Shown here in pieces: positions 19,390 through 30,939 of a stretch of DNA of 64,000 nucleotides (position 1 is its first letter; each line of letters starts with the position of its first letter). The notes below the pieces were generated by a model. It saw only the letters and a list, made by a program, of their open reading frames with translations. It did no database searches and was not told where the DNA came from. Source of the stretch: Ichthyophis bannanicus (lineage: Eukaryota > Chordata > Amphibia > Gymnophiona > Ichthyophiidae); assembly GCA_033557465.1 (NCBI GenBank), contig CM066035.1:905479309-905543308 (forward strand), in the 5' to 3' direction. The position numbers and the translations under genes were made by a program.

Positions 19390-20012
19390 CTTATCCCCCT
19401 CCCCCCCCCCCCATTTCATTGCATTAGCTTTTTCTTCTTTTTGTATCTTTGCTTTCCTGACTACTTTTGCTTTCTTTAAGTTTTTCTAAATAAAATATGT
19501 CACCCCTGTGCTATTTTGAATTTTATGAAGGCTGCGCTCTTTTTCTTCATCTTTTCAGTTACTACTTTTGAGAACCTTCTGCTTTTATTTGTCTAACAAA
19601 AAGGTTTGTCCTTTTTAAAATATCCCTTTTCAGTTTTTCCCATGGATTTTCGACAACTCCCAGCTGTTACCATCCCACTTAACGACTCCTTGTCCCATCT
19701 TGACAAAGTTAGTTTTCCTGAAATCTAAGATCCTCGCTTTTGAATGGATTTTATCAGCCCTAGTCCTAGTACTGAACCATACCATGTGATCATCTCCTCC
19801 TAGAACATTGGAAACACTTTCCCCATTGGTAAGAACCAAGTCCAGTATGGCCCCTTCACATGTGGATTCTGTTACCAGTTGCTGGAATAGTTATCCCTGT
19901 AGAGAATCTAGGGTCTGCTTACTTCTAGATGATACCACAGCAGGGATGTGCAGGTCAACATCTGGCATATTGAAATAGCTTATCAGTAGCACTTCTCCTT
20001 TTCATGGCAATA
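19390..20012 (-). pseudogene. CR1-type LINE, endonuclease end and linker (second CR1 copy, part 2)
   Basis: On the minus strand: E-G-A-I-L-D-L-V-L-T-N-G-E near 19835, then D-D-H-M-V-W-F (the S-D-H-x-M-V box of the apurinic-like endonuclease, first Ser lost), then a lysine-rich linker ending in a run of 14 Gs near 19400. The upstream part of the same ORF lies at 25851-26820. The two are separated by a retroelement insertion with a 14-bp target duplication. The reverse transcriptase is missing. Confidence 0.7.
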
Positions 20013-20868
20013 CTTTTTTTTTTTTTTTTTAAATTTTATATTTATTGAATTTTGTCATATCTCGACAGTTATAGCTTGTACAGAAAGGAATGGCAACAAA
20101 CATTCAAAAGCAGGCAAAAAGGAAATTACAGAGAACTTCATATTTCCTGTAGTCAGCAGTTGAGGGAGGAAGGCGAATGGAGTGCATGCTCAGGCAGGAC
20201 GTTAACCCTGAAGATGCTTACAATCCAGAAACCAAAAATACAGTAGAAATTATAACATGGTTGCAGAGGGACTGGATCCTATTTACTATAACACATGGGT
20301 AGATGTCCCTGGAACTTCAGTAGAGATTGATGTAACTGGCAACATGGTGTTGATAAAGACTAATAAGTTAGAAGGCTAAAAACAAATATATACCTGTGAG
20401 ACTTATAAACCCCTAGACATTTAAATGGAAATCAAAGATAAGAGGCCCCCAACTGCAACATGCCAGGCTTAAGTATAAGAGATTGCTTCACCTTTTTTGT
20501 GTGGCTTTAGCAATATCTGGAAAAATGGATACTGTCTAGCTATAAAAGGGAAGCAACTTTCTTTTCAATACATTTTTAAGAGCCATTCCCTATCAGTTAC
20601 TAATGCACAAGTTATGAAAAGAGTGGAAGGTTTAGGTGATTTTGAGCCTGATATACATAACAAATCTTGAGACATTCAGAATGTCCATATTAGCTTTCAG
20701 GTGAAGCTCATTACCCATATCGGTCATACACTAAGGACCTGAGATTAATTAAGCTTCAGGTGAACAGGGTATATTAAACGTATTAGGTACAGTTTTATTG
20801 GTATAAATACCCATAGCAACCCCTAGTAAGTAAGAACTTAAAGATCTAGACACAAACTTAAAACTAAG

Positions 20869-21880
20869 ATGCAGACAGCAGTCCAGCAGCGGGATGGGGG
20901 CTTTCCAGTCTTTTGCATTGAGTGTCACATGTATGATTTTCTCCCAGTTGGTGAGAGGTCTTACGTGTGCACTAGGTGCAAGGAGCTCTTTGCTCTCAGG
21001 GAACGAGTCTGTTCTCTAGAGGCTAAAGTAGCAGACTTGGAAAACATAAGACAGAGAGGTACATAGACGAGACCCACAGGGATATAGTCCTGAAGTCCCA
21101 CCTCCAGTCTGGCAGCACCCCTGTTGCCATGGAGGAGAGAGGTCACGTGACAGAGCATCACTCTGGTGTGGCAGGAAGTGATCCTGTAACTAGGACCTGT
21201 CCTCCAGGTGATGTAAAACCCTCTCGCACCGAGGAAGTTTCTCCAGGGCCATGTGCCCATGAGGGAAGGGTTAGGACAGCCGTTATAGTTGGTGATTCGA
21301 TCATTAGGCATGTAGATAGCTGGGTGGCTGGTGGACGTGAGGATCGCCTGGTAACATGCCTGCCTGGTGCGAAGGTAGCGGACCTCACGCGCCACCTAGA
21401 TAAGGTCTTAGTGCTGGGGAGGAGTCTGCTGTCTTGGTACATGTCGGTACCAATGACATAGGAAAATGTGGTAGGGAGGTTCTGGAGGCAAAATTTAGGC
21501 TTTTAGGTAGGAAGTTGAAATCCAGAACTTCCATAGTAGCATTCTCTGAAATGCTTCCTGTTCCACGCGCAGGACCCAAAAGGCAGGCAGAGCTCCGGAG
21601 TATCAATGCGTGGATGAGACAATGGTGCAGAGATGAGGGTTTTGGATTTGTTAGGAACTGGGGAACATTATGGGGAAAGGAGGGGCTCTTCCGAAGGAAT
21701 GGGCTTCACCTTAAACGGGATGGAACCAGGCTGCTGGCATTAACCTTTAAAAAGGAGAGAGCAGCTTTTAAACTAGATATTAGGGGAAAGCCGACAGTCG
21801 CCCAAAAGCGGATGGTTCGGAAGAATGTATCCTTGAAGGATACTACCAAAACAGAGAAGTTCCACAAAAGAGTAAAGTAG
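20869..21880 (+). pseudogene. CR1 ORF1: zinc motif, coiled coil and SGNH-hydrolase-type esterase domain
   Basis: The N-terminus has C-I-E-C-H and C-T-R-C-K, then a short leucine-rich helix (L-R-E-R-V-C-S-L-E-A-K-V). After a shift near 21066 the frame from 21129 carries V-I-V-G-D-S-I-I-R (Ser-containing block I of SGNH hydrolases) and, after another shift near 21435, H-V-G-T-N-D-I-G (block III) and N-G-L-H-L-K-R-D-G (block V, with the catalytic His). CR1 ORF1 proteins are known to carry such an esterase domain; its role in retrotransposition is unsettled. Two frameshifts make this copy non-functional. Confidence 0.8.
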
Positions 21881-21885
21881 CCCAA

Positions 21886-24760
21886 ATGCCTTCAAGTATG
21901 GAGCAGACAGAGTGTAAAGATCCCAATTTACCCATGTCTAACAATAGCCAAATTAACATGAATAAAATACATTCTCTAAAATGCTTGTATGCAAATGCTA
22001 GAAGTCTAAAGAATAAGATGGGAGAGTTAGAATATATAGCACTAAATGAAAGGTTAGATATGATTGGAATATCAGAGACATGGTGGAAGGAGGACAACCA
22101 GTGGGACATTGTGATACCTGGGTACAAACAATATCGTAATGATAGAGCTGATCAAATTGGTGGAGGGGTTGCGCTCTGTTAGAGAGGGTATTGATTCAGA
22201 AAGGATTAAAGTTTTGCAGGAAACAAAATCTGCTGTAGAATCTATATGGATTGAAATTCCATATAAAAGGGGGAAGGCAATGGCAGTGGGGGTGTACTAT
22301 CGAGCGCCTGGCAAGAATGACCAAATGGATGATGACATGCTCAAAGAAATCAAGGAAGCTAACAAAAGTTACAGTGCAGTAATAATGGGTGATTTCAATT
22401 ACCCCGGTATCGACTGGGTCAGTGTCACGTCAGGACATGCTAGGGAGATAAAGTTCCTAGATGAAATAAATGACTGCTTCTTGGAGCAGCTGGTTCATGA
22501 ACCGACCAGAGGGGAAGCCATATTAGACCTAGTCCTTAGTGGAACACCAGATCTAGTGCAAGAGATAAGGGTGTTGGGGCCACTTGGCAATAGTGATCAT
22601 AGCATGATCGCCTTTGATTTAATTAGTGGAGGAGGGATAGTAAGGAAATCCACAGTACTACCTTTTAACTTTCGAAAGGGAGACTATGATAAAATGAGGA
22701 AAACAGATAAGAAAAAACTAAAAGGAGCAGTTGCAAAGGTTAAAGACGTACATCAAGCTTGGGTGTTGTTGAAAAATACTATCTTGGAAGCCCAGACCAG
22801 CTGTCTTCCACGCTTTAAGAAAAGTGGAAGGAAGTCCAAAAAACTGCCAGCATGGTTTAAGGTGAGGTTAGAGAGGCTGTTGCCAAAAAAGCATCTTTCA
22901 GGAAGTGGAAAAAAGAGCTAAACGACGAAACCTGGAAACAGCAGAAGCACTGGCAAGTCAAATGCAAGGCATTGATAAGGCAGGCAAAGAGAGAATTTGA
23001 GAAGAAGCTTGCTGCGGAAGCAAAAACGCGAAATAAAGACCTTTTCAAGTACATTCGTAGCAAAAAACCTGTGAGAGTCAGTTGGCCCATTAGATGATAA
23101 AGGGGTTAAAGGAGCACTAAGAGGCAACAAGGCGATAGCGGAGAGACTGAATGAATTCTTTGCTTCAGTCTTTACTGAGGAAGATGTAGGGATGTTACCC
23201 ATGACTGAAGTGGTATTTAAAGGTGCAGAAGAATTGAAGGAAATATCGATACATCGGGAAGATGTCTTACAGCTATTAGATAAACTGAAGAGTAGCAAAT
23301 CACCTGGGCCGGATGGTATACATCCAAGGGTGTTGAGAGAACTGAAATATGAGATTGCAGACCTGCTATCAGTAATCTGTGAACTATCATTAAAATCATC
23401 TCTAATACCTGAAGATTGGAGGATCGCCAATGTAAGACCAATTTTTAAAAAGGGTTCCAGGGGTGATCCAGGAAATTACAGACCAGTGAGCCTGACGTCA
23501 GTACCGGGAAAAATGGTTGAAACTATCATAAAGAATAAAATTACTCAGCATGTAGATAGTCACAACCTAATGGGAGACAGCCAACATGGCTTTAGACAAG
23601 GAAGATCTTGTCTTACAAATCTGTTATGTTTTTTTTGAAGGAGTGAATAAACAGGTGGACAAAGGTGAGTCGGTTGATATTGTGTATCTGGACTTTCAGA
23701 AAGCCTTTGACAAGGTCCCTCATCAGAGACTTTTGGCAAAACTAAAAAGTCAGGGGATAGGAGGCAATGTACTATTGTGGATCAGGAACTGGTTAAAAGT
23801 TAGAAAGCAGAGGGTAGGGCTAAATGGCCAATTTTCCCAATGGAGAAAGGTGAATAGTGGTGTACTCCAGGGATCTGTGCTGGGTCCGCTGCTTTTTGAC
23901 ATATTCATAGATGACCTGGAAAGTGGAATAACGAGTGAGGTTATCAAATTTGCAGATGACACAAAACTAAAGTTGTTAAAACCCAAGAGGATTGTGAAAA
24001 ATTACAAGAGGATCTTGATAAATTGGAAGACTGGGCATCAAAATGGCAGATGAAATTTAATGTGGACAAGTGCAAGGTTATGCACCTAGGGAAGAACAAC
24101 CCAAACTCTGGTTACACGATGCAAGGTTCCACATTAGGAACCACCACCCAGGAAAAAGATTTAGGCGTCATTGTGGATACCATGTTAAAACCCTCGGCCC
24201 AGTGTGTAGCGGCGGCCAAGAGAGCAAATAGAATGCTAGGTATGATAAGGAAAGGAATGGAAAATAAAACAAAAGATATTATAATGCCTCTATATCGTTC
24301 CATGGTGAGACCGCACCTTGAATATTGTGTGCAATTCTGGTCGCCGTATCTTAAAAAGGATATAGCGATTTTAGAAAAGGTTCAGAGAAGAGCCACCAAA
24401 ATGGTAAAGGGGATGGAAGGATACTCCTATGAAGAAAGGCTAAAAAGGTTAGGGCTCTTTAACCTGGAAAAGAGACGGCTGAGGGGAGATATGATAGAAG
24501 TCTATAAATTAATGAACGGAGTGGAACGGGTAAACGTAGATCGATTGTTTACCTTATCAGAATATAGAAAGACTAGGGGACATGCAATGAAGCTACAGGG
24601 TAAACTATTTAAGACTAATAAAAGAAAATATTTTTTCACTCAACGTGTAATCAAACTCTGGAATTTGTTACCGGAGGATGTAGTAAAGGCTGTTAGTGTA
24701 GCTGGGTTTAAAAAAGGTTTGGACAAGTTCCTGGAGGAAAGGTCCATAAACCATTATTAA
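21886..24760 (+). pseudogene. CR1 ORF2: endonuclease and reverse transcriptase
   Basis: Endonuclease motifs: A-N-A-R-S-L near 21994, I-S-E-T-W-W at 22070, G-D-F-N-Y-P at 22388, N-S-D-H-S-M-I at 22591. Reverse transcriptase: S-P-G-P-D-G-I-H near 23300, Y-R-P-V-S-L-T near 23478, [10 protein letters not shown] at 23693, [10 protein letters not shown] at 23858, F-A-D-D-T-K-L at 23949. The C-terminal part ([17 protein letters not shown]) ends at 24760. Catalytic residues are intact, but frame changes near 22180, 22920, 23635 and 23985 break the ORF. Confidence 0.88.
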
Positions 24761-25850
24761 GATGTGACCGAAGATATCAATGCTTGACCCAGTACAAGCA
24801 TTGTGGAACTTTTGTCTCTTGGGGAAACTGCTAGGTACATATGACCTAGATTGGCCACTGTTGGAAACAGAATACTGGGCTTGATGGACCTTGGTCTGAC
24901 CCAGTATGGCATATCTTATGTTCTTATGTTCTTAGTGTCCAAGGCAGCACCTGGCTCTTTCTTCCCCTCAGGCAAATAGTATGCTTTGGAAATAGGTAGT
25001 ATCAGTTTTTGTGGTAATAGAAAGATCTTCATAAGCTAATTTTTTTAACAATTCCATTGCTGAGATTCCCTATAACCTTGGAAAATTAACACTCTTATTA
25101 GCTACTCTATCAGTATTTCAAGCATTTCTAGTTTAGCTCTTGAAGCCTCGTTATCTTTAAAAAGACAAACTTGTCTCAATGTATTTCCAGCTTATGGTCA
25201 TTCTCATCAACTCTAGATTTTAAACTATTAGACTCTCATAAGTATCCAACTTCTAGTTTACTCCAGTTTAGCAGAAATATCAGCATTTTGAAGAGAAATG
25301 GCTTCCAAAAGATGTGTCCCAAATATTGTCCAATGTAATCTTCAGGCGTGATGAGGTTAGAACGATTGTCGTTGCTGCAGCTGACAATCGTTTCAACAAT
25401 CTTATCCCCACCATGGTCACTTTCCATGGGCGTGTCTGCCATCGACAGGAGTTCTTCCAGAAGAATTAGAGGCAACCACTCCAAACTCTGCCATCAAATT
25501 CCTCCTGCTCTAGGGCACTCAAATCACCAACTTCGAATGAAGCAGAGCTATGGGTAGACAGTTGGGGAGTGGAAGCGCCTGGTGGTGGAAGTGGAAGCCG
25601 TGCTTCGGGAGAGAGGGTCACATCCAAGTCTGTCAGCTGCAGAGATTCCTCCGTATCCACTGCAACAAAACCTAGAATCTCTCGTTTTGTGGATTCAGTG
25701 ACACTGACAAATCGATCCATTGGATCAGTAACCAAAGGTTATGGCTCGGCAAGGTAAGCCTTGGCCTTCCCTTTCCTTTGAGGCAGAGGAACAGGGTGTA
25801 ACCCTCAAGCACCCATATGAAGCCAGGCCACTGCCTTTTTCATGGCAATA

Positions 25851-26820
25851 TTGCATATGTTCTATTAAATCCCTGTCCCCTTCTTTTCCTTGTAAGGAAG
25901 ATCTGTATATCTCACCAATTCAAACGGATTTCCCTTTCCCTCTTTCTAGTTTAACCCTCGGTGCCTCCTCACTCCCTTTTTAAGCCCTGATATTCTATAA
26001 CTTTGATATTTTTTACACATATTATCACTCCTGCTCCTCTTCTTCCTACTCTGTCCTTCCTGAATAAAGTATAGCCCTGTATAATTGCATCTCAGTCATG
26101 GCTGTCCATGAACCATGTCTCCATAACAGACACTAAATCCAAGCCAGCCTCTTCCATTAAAGCCTCAACATCTGGGCTCTCATTTCCCATGCTATGGGCA
26201 TTTATACATACTACTTTCTAGATGTTGCCCCTTTTACCCATTTCTAGAGGTATTTAATATTTTGCTTATCTGGGGGCTTTCTTCACCCATCTCCAACAAA
26301 TCTAATTTAAAGCCCGCTTCAGTAGGTTAGCCAATCTGCTGCAGAAGATGCTTTGACACTTCTTGGACAGAGGGATGCCATCTCTGCTCTGCAGCCCTTG
26401 GAACATCATTCCATGGTCCAGGAAACCAAAACGCGCTCTGACACCAACCATGCAGCCAAACATTCATCTCCAGGATGTGAGCTTCTCTGCCTTGACTTTT
26501 ACCCTCAATAGAGAGGAATGAAGAGAACGCCACCTGTGCACCTATCTGCTTCACCCTCTGTCCCAGAGCCTTGAAGTCACTTTTGATATGCTCAGAGGGC
26601 TACCCAGCTGTATCATTTGTGCCGACATGGATGAACAACATCAGATAATCGGTAGACTTGATGAGTCTCTGCAAACTCTCCATAGTATCTTGGATTTTGG
26701 CACCTGGCAGACATCACACCTCTCCTGGCCATCAAGACTGGTTGGCAGATGGATGCTTCAGAAGCACTCGGTCATCAATCACCACTACCCTTCACTTCCT
26801 TGTCACTGATTCTGCAACTT
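25851..26820 (-). pseudogene. CR1-type LINE, SGNH domain and start of endonuclease (second CR1 copy, part 1)
   Basis: On the minus strand from 26810: I-H-V-G-T-N-D-T (near 26635), K-S-D-F-K-A-L, H-I-L-E-M-N-V-W-L and C-L-P-G-A-K give an ORF1 esterase domain of a family different from the 20790 copy. Downstream at about 26210-26100: N-A-H-S-M-G-N, E-A-G-L-D-L-V-S-V-M-E-T-W-F-M-D and Q-G-Y-T-L-F-R-K-D-R begin the endonuclease. It continues at 19390-20012. Frame breaks are common. Confidence 0.72.
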
Positions 26821-26935
26821 TGGGGTATTCGAGCTCCGGCTCTTCCCTTTCCTAGGATGTTTTTACCTCCTCCACTTCCAGGGCTGCATACTGGTTCTTC
26901 AGTTCAATGGCTGGTGGAGTTGGATTGTTGATTCT

Positions 26936-27130
26936 GGATTTTTGGGGAGGTTGTTTGGAGAGGATCAGGAGACGTTGGTGAAGGATCTGTGGGACACCAA
27001 GATGCCTCAGCTTCTAGAGTATAAGCCCAAAGGGGCTGGATGTGGGCCCTCCTCTCAAAGTCGGGGCAGAGAGTCACAGAAGTTTCTCCTAGCCAGAGGG
27101 GCAAATCCGCAAAGGTCCTGTTTTTTTTTT
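26936..27130 (+). pseudogene. DIRS-B gag fragment 2
   Basis: G-R-L-F-G-E-D-Q-E-T-L-V-K-D-L-W-D-T-K followed by L-L-E-Y-K-P-K-G matches DIRS-E gag G-K-L-L-F-G-E-D-L-E-K-L-V-K-D-L and L-P-E-D-R-P-K-Q-G (46940-47030). It resumes DIRS-B coding after the nested insertions. The sequence in between (26821-26935) is not assigned. Confidence 0.65.
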
Positions 27131-27239
27131 TTCTGAAAGGTTCCTTCTATTGTGGTGGTAGAGGTGGGGCTGCTGGTGGCCCCAAAATGGTTTAGGGATC
27201 CTGAGGGGGCTTCAACTGGTAGCTGGCCGCCTATGTTAA

Positions 27240-28880
27240 TCTCTCGCTTGGATGTTGGAGGTGATACGCAAAGGTTATGCTCTTGAGTTCACCACGCCTT
27301 CATGGTTTCTCCTTGTCTGGCTCCCGCCAAGGCTCAAGCCATCTGGCTGATGCTCTATTGTTTCCTGTAACTCGAAGCAGTTATCCCTGTCCCTCAAGGC
27401 AAATGGGGCTCGGGATGGTGTTCAATCTACTTTGTGGTGCCAAAGAAAGAGGGCACTTGGTGTCCTATTTTTGGTTTGAAAGGGATCAACAAATCTCTCG
27501 AGGTTCCTCACTTTTGCATGGAGACTCGGCTGTCTTGTGGGGGGAGTTCTTGACCTCCTTGGATTTGACAGAGGCATATTTGCTTAATCCTATTCATTCC
27601 AAGCACTAACTGTTTCTGCAGTTTGCAGTTCCACATGGGCATTTTCAGTTTCAGGCACTGCCTTTCGGGCTCGCCACAGGTGATGGTGGTGGTCACAGCA
27701 GCAGTGCAAAAGCAGGGCATCCTTGTACACCTGTATTTGAACAGTTATTTGATATTAGCAAAATCCTTACTGGAGAGCCGAGAGGCAACAGCCTGTGTAG
27801 TTCACAAGCTACAGGACTTAAGCTGAGTTGTCCATTTTGCAAAGAGCAGCCAGACTCCATCCCAGTCCTTAGAGTACCTGGGAGCCCGCTTCGATATGCA
27901 GCAGGTCATGGTGTTCCTGCCGGAGAGCAGGATAGCAAAGTTGCAGTCCTAGGTGCAGGGACTGCGGAGGATCCCTCATCCAAGAGTGTGAGCTTATCTA
28001 TCTACAGGTTCTTGGCTCAGTGGTGGCCTCCTTGGAGCTGGTGTCTTGAGCTTGACTACATATGCGGCCTCTCCAGGTAGCGCTTCTGGCATGCTGGTCC
28101 CTGCAGGTGCAATCGATGGAGCTTCAGCTCACCCTTTGGGGCAAGGCCAGGGTGCGTTTGAACTGTTGGCTGGATTCAGCAAGGCTAACTGCGGGGATGA
28201 CTCTCGAGACCTCTGGACTGGGTGGTGGTGACCATGGATGCCTGTCTCTTCGGTTGGGGGGGCTCATTGTCTCAGGTGGCCTAGAGCAAGTGGTCTCCAG
28301 AGGGTAGTAGTTGGCCCATAAATCACCTGGAGATGCATGTGGTATAACAGGCCTTGGAGATCTTTCTTCCCCTCACCATCAGACAGTGCATCAACGATGG
28401 CTTAATATTAATTGTCGGGGTGGTATGCGGAGCTTGCTTGCGGAGGCGATCCTGCTTCTTCAGTGGGCAAGCTCATTTGGCTGTCTCTGCTGGCAGATCA
28501 TGTCACCAGGAAGGAGAATGTTCAGGCGGATTATCTGAGCTGCATTCTGATTGCTTTCAGAGTCAGTGTTTCAGATGATTGGAGCTCTAGGGTGTTTCAC
28601 TGATAGACTTGATGGTGACGGTAGTGAATGCCAAGGCTAGCTGGTTATTCATCTGGTGCAGAGGGCACATAGCAGAGGGACTCGAAACACTGGTTCAGCC
28701 TTGGCCCAGCGGTGGGTTCCTGTATGTTTCCTTTGTGGCCTCATCAATTGTGTTCTTCAGCGAATCAAATCTCATGCAGGAGGTGTGGTGGTGGTAGCCC
28801 CAGACGGTATATGGATCTGGAGCATCTGCTAGTAGCAGAGCTGTTCCTCTCCCTCGGGGCCGGTTTGACATGGATTGTTT
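27240..28880 (+). pseudogene. DIRS-B reverse transcriptase / RNase H remnant
   Basis: RT landmarks in shifting frames: I-Y-F-V-V-P-K-K-E-G near 27427, L-D-L-T-E-A-Y at 27562, F-Q-F-Q-A-L-P-F-G-L-A near 27648. The Y-x-D-D box has decayed. RNase H/methyltransferase regions are only just traceable (D-H-V-T-R-K-E-N-V near 28498; Y-V-S-F-V-A near 28722). Many stops are present; no enzyme is possible. Confidence 0.7.
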
Positions 28881-29755
28881 CTCGCTTACAGCCTGGCTGT
28901 TGAGCGGGTGCATTTGAGACATATAGGGGCTATTCCCCACAAGTCATTTGCCTATGTGCATGTTTGGCACATATTTGAGGCTTGTTGCAGAAAAAGGGGA
29001 GTGAGGCCTCTAGAGGCTTCTCTTCTCGAGGTTCTGGCTTTTTTGCAGGCAGAGTTGGTTTGGCCTTGAATTCCTTAAAGATGCAGGTTGCCACATTGGC
29101 TTGTTTCCAGAGTCGTGTGCAGGGTCAGACCCTTGCTTCTCTTGGGGACATTGTCTGTTTTCTTCAGAGTGTGGGTCAAGCATTTGAGACTGCCTTGTTT
29201 TTCTTTTTCCATCCTGGGATCTGAAGCAGATTCTCTCTGCCCTCACATGCCCCCGTTTGAGCCTCTCAAGGGGGCTCCATTGAAGGATTTGATGCTGAAA
29301 GTAGCGTTCTTGATGGCGATCTGTTCAGTATGCCCAAGTTTGCAGGCTCTGTCGTGTAGGGAGCCCTAGTTGGTGTCATAGAAAAAGGGTTCTCCATTCA
29401 GTCCCTTTTTGCTGAAGTTGGTATCTGTTTTCCATTTGAATCAGGTTGTGGTTTTGCCAGTTCTCCAGAAACAGCCGAGTCCAGGAGTTTTTGGATGTGC
29501 GTAGATCACTCAAGCGGTACTTGACAGTGACTGAGGTCTTTAGGTATTCTGAGTGCCTCTTTGTGCTGTTTGGTGGCCCTAGGAAGGGCAATGTGGCTTC
29601 TAAGGTGACCATTTCCTTCTGCATCCAGGAAGCCAATGAGTTGGCATGTTTGCTGAAATGGCGAGTGGTTCCGGCGAGCTTGAGGGCGCACTCTACTAAG
29701 GCTCAGGCAGCCTCTTGGGTGGAGGACATTCCACCTCAGGACATTTTGTAAGCTG
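28881..29755 (+). pseudogene. DIRS-B tyrosine recombinase remnant
   Basis: A-Y-V-H-V-W-H-I-F-E-A near 28950 (core-binding part), P-F-E-P-L near 29256, K-D-L-M-L-K near 29284, F-G-G-P-R-K-G-N near 29568 and H-S-T-K near 29690, where the catalytic Arg of H-x-x-R has become Lys. Frame breaks throughout. Confidence 0.7.
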
Positions 29756-30269
29756 GCAATGTGGTCATCGCGCCATTCATTTGTGCAACATCAAAGGCTG
29801 AATGTGCAGGCCTGATGGGATGCAAAATTTGGTGCGTGTGTACTACAGGCTGGATTCTCGGTACCCACTCCTCTGTAGTACTGCTTTATGTCCTATGTGT
29901 CTGGACTGGACAGCTCAAGGAAAGAAAAGTAGCAGGTAAAGTCTGTCACCTTCCTAATCGTCCTTACAGTCCAGGACCCAACTGGGACTTGGCTGCTATT
30001 TTATTCTGATCTCATCTATTCTGGAAGAATATAGTCTTGGAGCCTGCTATTTTGGTTGAGGCTTTCGGTGGTTTTGTTGGGATGGGAGTTCCAAGGCGCA
30101 TTGAAGTTTTTCTGTTAAAAAAAAAAAATCCATCCTCATAGGCTCTAGTCTTATACAGTGTGTTTGAGGAGCAGCACGTCATGTGTGGTTAAAGCTTCAC
30201 TGTAGTGCTGGTGGAGAATGGAAGTTTTTTGGGATTCCAATCTGCTTTGTGAGGTTCATACTGGCTCTG

Positions 30270-30408
30270 CATAGGGGAACAGGCTACTTAAGGGGGAGTG
30301 TTTCAGTTTGGTGTTGGTCTCCATCTGCTGGTAGAAGAGCATAGCCCACATTTCTGGACTGGAATGGAGGAACTCAAGAAAATAAGTAAATAAAGTCGAA
30401 TTCACCTT
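30270..30408 (-). repeat. right terminal inverted repeat of DIRS-B
   Basis: CTCTGCATAGGGG at 30270-30282 through CTCCATCTGCTGG at 30319-30331 is the complement of 13769-13836. The last part (GGAGGAACTCAAGAAAATAAG) resembles the right-end path of DIRS-A and DIRS-D. The exact end is uncertain by some bases. Confidence 0.7.
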
Positions 30409-30746
30409 ATGAACATTGTAAGCGCATTTGGGCTGTGTACCAATGGGTGGAATAAGGGAAACTTTTAATAAATGTCATCAAACCAGTAACTACTTGGTGG
30501 TCTTTAACTTTTTCAGTATGTCTTGTGGCTTCTTGTATAACTGTACAGATGAGTTAAGAATCTCCTTTCAAGTTTAGCTGTTTTCTTGAGTATGCCAGTA
30601 TTTGATATGAGTGGTCAGCTGAAATCTCCAGGTTTTGTAGCTTTTTAGATGGCAAGTGGAAGGTGCCAACTAAAGAATAGGTTGGTGGTATAGGGCTTTT
30701 TTTGACAATGAGATGGTACTTGTTTTGTGAATGTTGCCTTTTATTC
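30409..30746. other. unassigned sequence, possibly part of the old LINE
   Basis: No clear motif. Position between the DIRS-B end and LINE-like sequence at 30940 suggests it belongs to the split minus-strand LINE, but no conserved box is seen. Confidence 0.35.
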
Positions 30747-30935
30747 AAGGAGTGGAGGAGTAGCCTAGTACCCAAGAGATCTGGCTTCAGTTCCCACTGG
30801 CACTCCTTGTGATCTGGGCAAGTCACTTTACCCTCTGTTGCCTCAGAAGAAAAGGCCTGGCAATGGACATCCTGTCATACCGTGCCAAGAAAACAGAGGC
30901 AGCTGGCACTTGATGGCACTTAGAAGAAGAAAAAA
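30747..30935 (+). repeat. tRNA-type SINE with BovB-like tail
   Basis: Head 'tggaggagtagcctagta' and a B-box-like TTCAGTTCCC, core 'gggcaagtcactttaccc', then 'gccaagaaaacagaggcag' and 'cttgatggcactta' with a (gaa)n tail. The last block resembles the 3' end of the BovB-like element at 14796-15522 ('ctcgatggcacttaac'), suggesting a SINE mobilised by that LINE. Confidence 0.6.
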
Positions 30936-30939
30936 AAAC

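Larger units (their letters stand above)
20790..24937 (+). mobile_element. near full-length CR1-clade LINE
   Basis: It has two coding regions (20869-21880 and 21886-24760) and ends at 24937 in short tandem repeats of 'atgttctt', the CR1-type 3' end. The 3' untranslated block 'gaccttggtctgacccagta' recurs in the truncated copies at 36871-37484, 43556-43906 and 57152-58283, all of one family. Only a few frameshifts break it, so it is younger than its host retroelement. The left boundary is approximate. Confidence 0.85.
20013..25836 (-). mobile_element. ORF1-only LINE (HAL1-like), second copy, split by CR1
   Basis: A 14-bp duplication TTTTCATGGCAATA (19999-20012, 25837-25850) flanks the insert, and the 20013 side starts with a T tract, so it is a minus-strand poly(A) retroelement. 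Minus-strand coding pieces from about 25735 to 24990 give a coiled-coil region and L-N-F-P; from about 20700 to 20400 come T-C-A-L-V-T-D-R-E-W-L-L, V-S-I-F-P-D-I and Y-K-S-H-R-Y-I-F, aligning with the ORF1 at 54020-55213. About 450 bp of 3' untranslated DNA follows and then poly(A), with no ORF2. The CR1 at 20790-24937 interrupts it. Frames are decayed. Confidence 0.7.
13755..30408 (+). mobile_element. DIRS-B: old DIRS element inflated to 16.6 kb by nested insertions
   Basis: The left end (13755-13840, including CCATCTGCCAGCAGATGGAG and AAACTGAAACGCTCCC) is complementary to 30270-30345 (CTCTGCATAGGGG ... CAGTTTGGTG). gag fragments (14340-14490, 26936-27130), RT (27240-28880) and recombinase (28890-29750) occur in order, so the element is one copy split by a Tc1 element and a minus-strand CR1, both with further insertions. 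The internal complementary region is near 29900-30000. Decay is heavy; it is much older than DIRS-E. It apparently inserted in the linker of the old minus-strand LINE. Confidence 0.75.

Noticed and set aside
23217..23441. Minus-strand open frames opposite the CR1 polymerase
   Set aside because: Antisense shadows of a recognised LINE ORF2.
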